A model generated the notes under the pieces. The model was not told the origin of the DNA, did not search any database, and was given only the letters and a program-made list of their open reading frames with translations. From contig DATDOY010000224.1 of the NCBI GenBank assembly GCA_035293045.1, forward strand, positions 1 to 9,781: 9,781 nucleotides of DNA, in the 5' to 3' direction. The position numbers and the translations under genes are program-made. The stretch comes from DATDOY01 sp035293045. GTDB lineage: Bacteria > Actinomycetota > Acidimicrobiia > IMCC26256 > JACPCJ01. Shown one piece after another: positions 5,323 through 9,781 of the stretch (position 1 is its first letter; each line of letters begins with the position of its first letter).

Positions 5323-6333
5323 TCAGCGACCATCCGCGTCCATTCGATCCGCGGACCCTGCCCCCGTGCGGCGGCGGGCTTGATCAGCGATGGCGCCGAG
5401 CCGGCGGGACGTGACCACTGGAAGGTGCACGACCTCCCGCCACGTGAACCGGCCCGGGAGCCACCCGGTCGCTGCCACGACGGCCGTCTCCCGGCGTGCG
5501 TCGTAGACGGGCTGATCCTCGTGGTGCTGGCCGTCGAGTTCGGCGAACATTCCGATGGAGGACCACACGAGGTCGACCCGGGCCACGAAGAGGCCGTGCT
5601 CATCGAAGACCTGGTACTGACGCTCCGGTGGAGGCAGCCCCGGAACCCGGCGAGCGAGCTGGACCATGAGGGTCTCAAGGAGACTCTCCGTTGGGAGAGC
5701 TCCCGTTGGACGCCGGGTAAGCACGCTTCGAATCCTCGTCACTCCCCGTGCGCGCGCCCGCCCGAGCTCAGGAAGCGCCGCTTCGATCTCGGCGATCGAC
5801 GTCAACCGCATGCGGAGTGCCGACTCGAGGGCCTGCTCCCACTCGTCGTCCGACATCTCAGCCGCGAGGTCGATCAGGGTCTGGAGGCCGTCCGTGCACG
5901 CAATCCCGTCGATGACGATGACGCGATCTGGCGATAGCACTCGACGGCGGGCTCCAGGCCGGCCGCCGCTTCGACCGGGTGCGACCGTCAGGTCCGGTCC
6001 GCGCACGCGAGCCGCGTCGAAACCGAGGAGCCACGCGGCCACCATCCCGCTCGCCACGCCGCCGGAGGCCGCGACCGCGCCGATGGCTCGGTCAATGAGG
6101 TTCACGGGCTCTGGTCCGTCGGCGTAGATGCGTGGCTCGATTTTTCTCCACCGGCCCGTCGTCTCACCCCAGCGCAGGGCGGAACGCGTCAGCCCGATGG
6201 CGTGGGCATCCGCGCTGGTGAACACCCGGCGGCGCGCTTTGGTGGACGGGAACGGTCGTGGATTCGGTCGGCGCGGCCCCAGTCCACGACCACCGGCGTC
6301 CATCGAACCGGTGTCCCCTCCGGTCGCCGTCAT
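5323..6333 (-). CDS. AbiEi-like winged-helix plus DUF559/Vsr-like nuclease-fold protein
   Basis: The 336-residue protein resembles a widespread actinobacterial family annotated as type IV toxin-antitoxin AbiEi-family antitoxin or DUF559 protein. Residues about 38-72 form the AbiEi-type winged helix (FTSADAHAIGLTRSALRW, then GRWRKIEPRIYA). A middle region includes the helix-rich segment at 145-205. Residues about 212-302 look like a Vsr/DUF559 PD-(D/E)XK-type fold: E217 in LPTESLLE, RQYQVFDEHG, then ARVDLVW (D254), FAELDGQHH (E265, D267, with H270 and H271) and GWLPGRFTWREV (290-301). The ATG overlaps the TGA of the M23-lipase gene (ATGA, 6333-6330), implying coupling. An alternative ATG at 6303 has GGAGGGG about 11 bases upstream. 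No AbiEii-type nucleotidyltransferase toxin is adjacent, so a toxin-antitoxin role is not supported here. Function unknown; a DNA-binding or nuclease role is inferred. Confidence 0.8.
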   Translation of the reverse strand: MTATGGDTGSMDAGGRGLGPRRPNPRPFPSTKARRRVFTSADAHAIGLTRSALRWGETTGRWRKIEPRIYADGPEPVNLIDRAIGAVAASGGVASGMVAAWLLGFDAARVRGPDLTVAPGRSGGRPGARRRVLSPDRVIVIDGIACTDGLQTLIDLAAEMSDDEWEQALESALRMRLTSIAEIEAALPELGRARARGVTRIRSVLTRRPTGALPTESLLETLMVQLARRVPGLPPPERQYQVFDEHGLFVARVDLVWSSIGMFAELDGQHHEDQPVYDARRETAVVAATGWLPGRFTWREVVHLPVVTSRRLGAIADQARRRTGAGSADRMDADGR

Positions 6334-7931
6334 CCGACAAGGCGGTAGGCGGCGTGGATCAGTTCGGGTTCGACGCGGTAGCGGACGGCCTCAGGAAGGC
6401 TGAGACACGGCGGCGGCGCATCAGCGAGGACGAGGCGGACGGCGCCAAGAGCCTCCTCGTCGGTGACGATGGCGCCGTGCTCCCACCAGCCGTCGGGGTC
6501 GACGACGAGGTTGGCCGCCCCGTCGACCTGGGTCTGGTCGGCAGGTACGAGCACGTCCCCGACGGCCCCGATGGTGGTGAAGTCGACCCCATCGGGAACC
6601 GGCGTTGAGGCCAGGTCATGAATGAACCCTGATCCCTCGGCGAGCTGCCGCACCGACCCGGACGAGGGCGGCGGCTGGTCGATGGCGTCGGAGAACTCGT
6701 CGATGCCGGGCACCGCCGCGAGATCGAGGGCCAACGCGGCGAGCGGCGCGCCGCGATGAGGGGCGGCCAGGGTCACCACCTCCCCCAACGGCGGGTACTC
6801 GTCCTCGTGACCCGTGTAGTGGAGCTTGAGGAACGCCTCGACGACCACCCCACCCTGCGAGTGACCGATGAGGTCGACGGCTCGGCCGGGGTGGGCCGCG
6901 GCGAACTCCCGTAGCTGGTCCGCGAGGCGGCCGGCGGCCACCTCGGGGCCGTCCTGGGTATCGGCGGGACGAAACCGCCCTCCATCCTCGGCGTACGAGA
7001 ACCACGAAACGTCCTCGGCCGCGTATCCCAGCTCGGCCGGCCGTAGTGCGTTCGTCGAACCGTCGGCATGGGTGAACGAATTGAGGCCGGACACGGCGAA
7101 GAGATGGCGTCCCGTGCCGCCATAACCCTCCGCCGGCGGTGCATCGCCTGAGCAACGCCCACGCAGCTTCCACCAGTCATTGACCCCCTGCCCGGCCGCC
7201 ACGACGAGTCGCCCGCCCTCGCGGATGAGCACGAGGCTCGGCGTCGTGCCGACGGCGAGGAGCACGGCAACGCCGTCCCGCAAGGGGGCGAGCACCGCCC
7301 CGAGCCCGAGGCCACCGGAATCGGGTTGCCCGAAGGTCAGCCACTCCGGCGGCCCCTGCGGCAGGAACCACTCCTCGGCGGCGGCTCGTTCCGCCTCGTA
7401 GGGGGCCACTTCGGGGATGGCATCCTCGGTGGGGATCAGCCGCACCATCTTGGTGAGATCGGGCGGCGCGAACAGGAGCATCGGGTCCACCGGGGTGCCG
7501 TCAACCCGGAGCCCGAAGTGCACATGCGTGGGGGCGTGGTCGTGCATGCCCGCTCCACCCGAGGTGCCGAGCGGGTCCCCGATCCGCACGGCCTGACGGC
7601 GGCGGACGCTCGCCGCCGCCAACTGACCGTAGGTCGTGCGGACGCCGCCGCCGTGGTCGACCACCACGAACAGGGCACCGGCGATCGTGCCCACGAAGGC
7701 GACGGCGCCGTCGCCGGCGGCAGTCACCGGCGTATCGGGCGTTGGTGCGTAGTCGACGCCGGCGTGCCCCGAGACCTCGAACGCCCCGACGCCGGGACGG
7801 AACGCGCGCACGACGCCCCCGCCCACCGGGGGCTTCCAGGCGAGGGGCGCCTCCTCGGCCCACGCGAGCCCGGGCGCGGTGAGGCCCGCCACCACTATGA
7901 CCAGGAGGATTCGTCGGGTGACCCGCTGCAC
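6330..7931 (-). CDS. Exported M23 (LytM-like) peptidase domain fused to an alpha/beta-hydrolase (lipase-like) domain
   Basis: Residues 1-25 are a signal peptide (RR then ILLVIVVAGLTAPGLAWA, cleavage likely after AWA), so the 533-residue protein acts outside the membrane. Residues about 33-155 form an M23/LytM domain with GHAGVDY (H56, D60) and THVHFG (H136, H138), the zinc-ligand motifs. The usual Y-x-H-L histidine is glutamine (YGQL, Q103). Residues about 272-505 form an alpha/beta-hydrolase with nucleophile elbow GHSQGG (S358), probable acid D459 (GDVLVP) and H485 (WWEHGAI), plus TLAAPHRGAP typical of lipases. M23 proteins near rpsB are usual in actinobacteria (e.g. next to mycobacterial rpsB) but I know them without this lipase part. 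The start is GTG 7931; a weak GGCGGT precedes it. Likely roles are cell-wall binding or cleavage plus ester hydrolysis; substrates are unknown. It is coupled to the following gene by ATGA. Confidence 0.88.
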   Translation of the reverse strand: MQRVTRRILLVIVVAGLTAPGLAWAEEAPLAWKPPVGGGVVRAFRPGVGAFEVSGHAGVDYAPTPDTPVTAAGDGAVAFVGTIAGALFVVVDHGGGVRTTYGQLAAASVRRRQAVRIGDPLGTSGGAGMHDHAPTHVHFGLRVDGTPVDPMLLFAPPDLTKMVRLIPTEDAIPEVAPYEAERAAAEEWFLPQGPPEWLTFGQPDSGGLGLGAVLAPLRDGVAVLLAVGTTPSLVLIREGGRLVVAAGQGVNDWWKLRGRCSGDAPPAEGYGGTGRHLFAVSGLNSFTHADGSTNALRPAELGYAAEDVSWFSYAEDGGRFRPADTQDGPEVAAGRLADQLREFAAAHPGRAVDLIGHSQGGVVVEAFLKLHYTGHEDEYPPLGEVVTLAAPHRGAPLAALALDLAAVPGIDEFSDAIDQPPPSSGSVRQLAEGSGFIHDLASTPVPDGVDFTTIGAVGDVLVPADQTQVDGAANLVVDPDGWWEHGAIVTDEEALGAVRLVLADAPPPCLSLPEAVRYRVEPELIHAAYRLVG

Positions 7932-7989
7932 GCACCGCCGCTAAGCGCGCGGAATCAGCAAAACGCGACAGAAAATTCAGTGGGACCTG

Positions 7990-8007
7990 AAAAACGCGGA
8001 AATCGCG
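7990..8007 (-). terminator. Small terminator-like hairpin with T-run after the sigma gene
   Basis: Bases 7995-7998 and 8004-8007 (CGCG each) pair around a five-base loop. On the minus strand a run of five T follows (7994-7990), starting just after the stem and 7 bases past the sigma stop. The four-pair stem is short for an intrinsic terminator. The next 50 bases (about 7940-7990) are unusually A/T-rich for this window and could carry a promoter for the M23-lipase gene, but I find no convincing -10/-35 pair. Confidence 0.3.
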
Positions 8008-8013
8008 CCCCGG

Positions 8014-8814
8014 CTAGCGGGTGGGCGCGTGTTCGGATTCGGTGAGCCGGGCCCGCAACTGGAGGACGGACTTGGTGTGGATCTGGCACACCCGGCTCTC
8101 GGTGACCCCGAGGACCTCACCGATCTCCGCCAGCGTCATGCCCTCGTAGTAGTAGAGGGTGAGCACGAGACGTTCCCGCTCGGGCATGCTCGTGACGGCG
8201 TCGCCGAGGATGTGGCGCATCTCGTCGACCTCGAAACTGGCCTCGGGCTCGGTCGACTGGTCGGCGGGGATGGTGTCGCCGAGCGTCGGGCTCGGCCCTT
8301 CGTCGCCGTCGCCGCCCACCATCTCGTCGAGCGGGACGAGACCGACGAGCGAGATCCGAGAAAGGGTCTCATTGAGTTCGTCGACGGTCACGTCGAGTTC
8401 GAGCGCCACCTCTTCGTCGGTGGGGCTGCGCTTGAGCTCGTTCTCGAGCTTGGAGTAGGCCCGCTCGATAGCCCGGGCCTTGGCGCGGATCGAGCGGGGC
8501 ACCCAGTCGATGGCCCGCAGCTCGTCGATGATGGCGCCCTTGATCCGCGAGATGGCATAGGTCTCGAACTTGAACCCGCGATCGAGGTCGAACTTGTCGA
8601 TGGCGTCGATGAGCCCGAACATGCCGTAGCTCATGAGGTCGGCTTGCTCGACGTTCTGGGGCAAGCCGACGCCGACGCGGCCCGCGACGAACTTCACCAG
8701 CGGCGAGTAGTGGAGGATCAGGCGATCGCGAAGGCCCTGATCCCCCGCCTTCTTGTATTCGACCCACAACTCGCTGATGGCGTCGTCGGACGAATCCTCA
8801 GAACGGCGGACCAT
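8014..8814 (-). CDS. whiG: WhiG/FliA-family RNA polymerase sigma factor
   Basis: This sigma-70 family (group 3, FliA/WhiG type) factor redirects RNA polymerase to motility or development promoters. The 266-residue product has region 2 at about 31-105 (RLILHYSPLVKFVAGRVGVG, then GLIDAIDKFD, FKFETYAISRIKGAIIDELR), WVPRSIR entering region 3 (104-160), and region 4 at about 210-256 with PERERLVLTLYYYEGMTLAE and the helix-turn-helix IGEVLGVTESRVCQIHTKSV. These blocks match Streptomyces WhiG closely, including NVEQAD in region 2, and whiG lies next to the rpsB cluster there too. In a non-sporulating relative it may act as FliA for flagella. The ATG at 8814 lacks a Shine-Dalgarno but has TAGACT exactly 6 bases upstream, fitting a leaderless mRNA. 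A small terminator-like hairpin follows. An anti-sigma partner is not in the window. Confidence 0.93.
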   Translation of the reverse strand: MVRRSEDSSDDAISELWVEYKKAGDQGLRDRLILHYSPLVKFVAGRVGVGLPQNVEQADLMSYGMFGLIDAIDKFDLDRGFKFETYAISRIKGAIIDELRAIDWVPRSIRAKARAIERAYSKLENELKRSPTDEEVALELDVTVDELNETLSRISLVGLVPLDEMVGGDGDEGPSPTLGDTIPADQSTEPEASFEVDEMRHILGDAVTSMPERERLVLTLYYYEGMTLAEIGEVLGVTESRVCQIHTKSVLQLRARLTESEHAPTR

Positions 8815-8820
8815 CGACCG

Positions 8821-8826
8821 AGTCTA
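8821..8826 (-). promoter_or_regulatory. Candidate -10 element giving a leaderless whiG transcript
   Basis: TAGACT on the minus strand (8826-8821) ends 6 bases before the sigma ATG, so transcription would start at the A of the start codon. TANNNT followed by ATG at this distance is the standard leaderless layout in actinobacteria, and it fits the lack of a Shine-Dalgarno. No -35 match is seen 16-18 bases upstream. The element sits in the 36-base gap after xer, so the sigma gene can be transcribed separately. Confidence 0.5.
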
Positions 8827-8850
8827 TCTGCCGCCCAACCGACCGGATTC

Positions 8851-9750
8851 CTACGCTCGGGGGTGGGTGTCGTCGTACACCGAACGCAGGCGCTCCTTGG
8901 TGAGGTGTGTGTAGATCTGCGTGGTGCCGACGTCGATGTGGCCCAACAGCTCCTGCACCACCCGCAGGTCGGCGCCGCCTTCGAGCAGGTGGGTGGCAAA
9001 GGCGTGTCGGAGGGCGTGGGGATGCAGGACGCGACCATCAGGCAGGGGGTAGCGCTCGAGCACGCGCCGGACGTCGCGGGGCGTGATGCGGCGCCCCCGC
9101 TGATTGAGGAAGAGCGCGTCAGGTGGTGTCACCCCCTCGACGGCGAGGGCGGCCCGCCCGGCTCGTTCGTAGCGGGCGATGGCATCGAGCGCCGGCTCGC
9201 CGAGCGGGATCTGGCGCTCCTTCGACCCCTTGCCGAGCACCGTGACCGCACTGCGGCGGTGGTCGACGTCCGAGCGCCCGAGCCCGCACAGCTCCGAAAC
9301 CCGCAGGCCGGCGCCGTAGAGGAGCTCGAGAACGGCCCGGTCGCGCAACACCCGGGCCTGCTCGGCGGGATCGTCAAAGGCTGAGGAATCGGCCGCCTCG
9401 ATGATGGCGACGGCTTCGCGCGACTTGGGGACCCGGGGCAGACGGGACACCCCTTTTGGAGAGCGAAGGGTCTTGGCGGGGTCGACCTCAACGTATCCGC
9501 GCCGCTTGAGGAAGCGGAAGAACGCTCGGATCGCCGCCACCTTGCGAGACACCGACGCGGGCGCGAACGCCCGCGTGTCGAGGTAGCCGAGGTAGCGGCG
9601 CAGGAGTTGGTGGTCGACGGTGCGCGGATCGTCAACCTGGCCACGCTCCATCCACTCGACGAACTGGGCGAGGTCGGAGGCGTACGCGGTCCGCGTGTGG
9701 GGGCTGACCGCGGTCAGCGAAGCGAGAAAGTCGTCGACGGGCCAGCCCAT
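8851..9750 (-). CDS. xerC: Site-specific tyrosine recombinase, XerC/XerD family
   Basis: Xer recombinases act at dif to resolve chromosome dimers, usually with FtsK. The 299-residue product from ATG 9750 has an N-terminal SAM-like core-binding domain (FLASLTAVSPHTRTAYASDL, then a helix with SVSRKVAAIRAFFRFLKRRG) and a C-terminal catalytic domain. Numbering from the longer GTG start at 9771, the catalytic set is R157 (GAGLRVSELCGL), K181 (GKGSKERQIPL), H252 and R255 (HPHALRHAFATHLLEGG), H278 (ELLGHIDVGTT) and nucleophile Y287 (QIYTHLT), so it is complete. GTG codons at 9771 and 9759 are alternative starts adding 7 or 3 residues. ATG 9750 is preferred because family members begin about there, and TACCGT 7 bases upstream could be a leaderless -10. 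Actinobacteria carry xerC in this neighbourhood (as in Mycobacterium), but sequence alone by eye does not separate XerC from XerD. Confidence 0.9.
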   Translation of the reverse strand: MGWPVDDFLASLTAVSPHTRTAYASDLAQFVEWMERGQVDDPRTVDHQLLRRYLGYLDTRAFAPASVSRKVAAIRAFFRFLKRRGYVEVDPAKTLRSPKGVSRLPRVPKSREAVAIIEAADSSAFDDPAEQARVLRDRAVLELLYGAGLRVSELCGLGRSDVDHRRSAVTVLGKGSKERQIPLGEPALDAIARYERAGRAALAVEGVTPPDALFLNQRGRRITPRDVRRVLERYPLPDGRVLHPHALRHAFATHLLEGGADLRVVQELLGHIDVGTTQIYTHLTKERLRSVYDDTHPRA

Positions 9751-9756
9751 GGCGTC

Positions 9757-9778
9757 CACGGTAGGACGCACTACCGTG
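9757..9778. repeat. 8-bp perfect inverted repeat at the xer start
   Basis: CACGGTAG (9757-9764) is the exact reverse complement of CTACCGTG (9771-9778), separated by six bases. It lies 7 bases upstream of the ATG preferred for xer and contains the possible -10 TACCGT. It could be an operator overlapping a promoter, or a small hairpin. Only 31 bases of upstream sequence are available. Confidence 0.5.
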
Positions 9779-9781
9779 CGC

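Noticed and set aside
5323..6333. A toxin-antitoxin module
   Set aside because: Only the AbiEi-like protein is present; both neighbours are other families and no nucleotidyltransferase toxin is in the window.
7932..7990. WhiG/FliA-type promoter (TAAA with GCCGATAA) before the M23-lipase gene
   Set aside because: GCTGATTC is only a partial -10 match and no TAAA lies at the required spacing.
8851..9750. Tyrosine recombinase as an integrase of a mobile element
   Set aside because: It resembles XerC/D in length and motifs, lies in the conserved xer-rpsB neighbourhood, and no attachment site, tRNA or phage gene accompanies it.

Overview
The window is a G+C-rich bacterial chromosome segment in which every convincing gene lies on the minus strand, so transcription runs from high to low coordinates. 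The gene order is Xer recombinase, WhiG-type sigma factor, M23 peptidase, rpsB, tsf, pyrH, frr, cdsA, dxr. This matches the conserved actinobacterial rpsB neighbourhood, which has the same backbone in Streptomyces and Mycobacterium. A WhiG/FliA-type sigma next to xer and an M23 protein next to rpsB, GTG starts, a probable leaderless promoter and Ala/Pro/Arg-rich extensions suggest a deep actinobacterial lineage, possibly Acidimicrobiia. The class is inference; the phylum is well supported by synteny.

Layout in transcription order. (1) 9750-8014: a tyrosine recombinase with a complete catalytic set, then a WhiG/FliA-family sigma factor that looks leaderless and has a small terminator-like hairpin after it. 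(2) 7931-5323: an exported M23 (LytM-like) domain fused to an alpha/beta-hydrolase (lipase) domain. Its stop overlaps (ATGA) the start of a stand-alone protein with an AbiEi-like winged helix and a DUF559/Vsr-like nuclease fold. (3) 5322-5059: a 264-base gene-free leader with two hairpins, a candidate extended -10 and a strong Shine-Dalgarno sequence. (4) 5058-230: the translation/lipid operon rpsB, tsf, pyrH, frr, cdsA, with short spacings after tsf. (5) 229-96: two strong tandem hairpins, then the first 31 codons of dxr, cut by the window edge.

The core genes supply small-subunit assembly (S2), elongation (EF-Ts), pyrimidine nucleotides (UMP kinase), ribosome recycling (RRF), CDP-diacylglycerol for phospholipids (CdsA) and the committed MEP isoprenoid step (Dxr).

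The oddest observations are as follows. The first 37 coding bases of frr are duplicated directly after the pyrH stop, which creates a 25-codon leader ORF whose stop overlaps the frr start (ATGA). CdsA carries about 275 residues of proline-rich, acidic, probably disordered N-terminal sequence. The M23 protein is fused to a lipase domain and lacks the usual Y-x-H-L histidine. An AbiEi/DUF559 protein sits in an otherwise conserved housekeeping cluster. I see no CRISPR array, tRNA, rRNA or insertion sequence.
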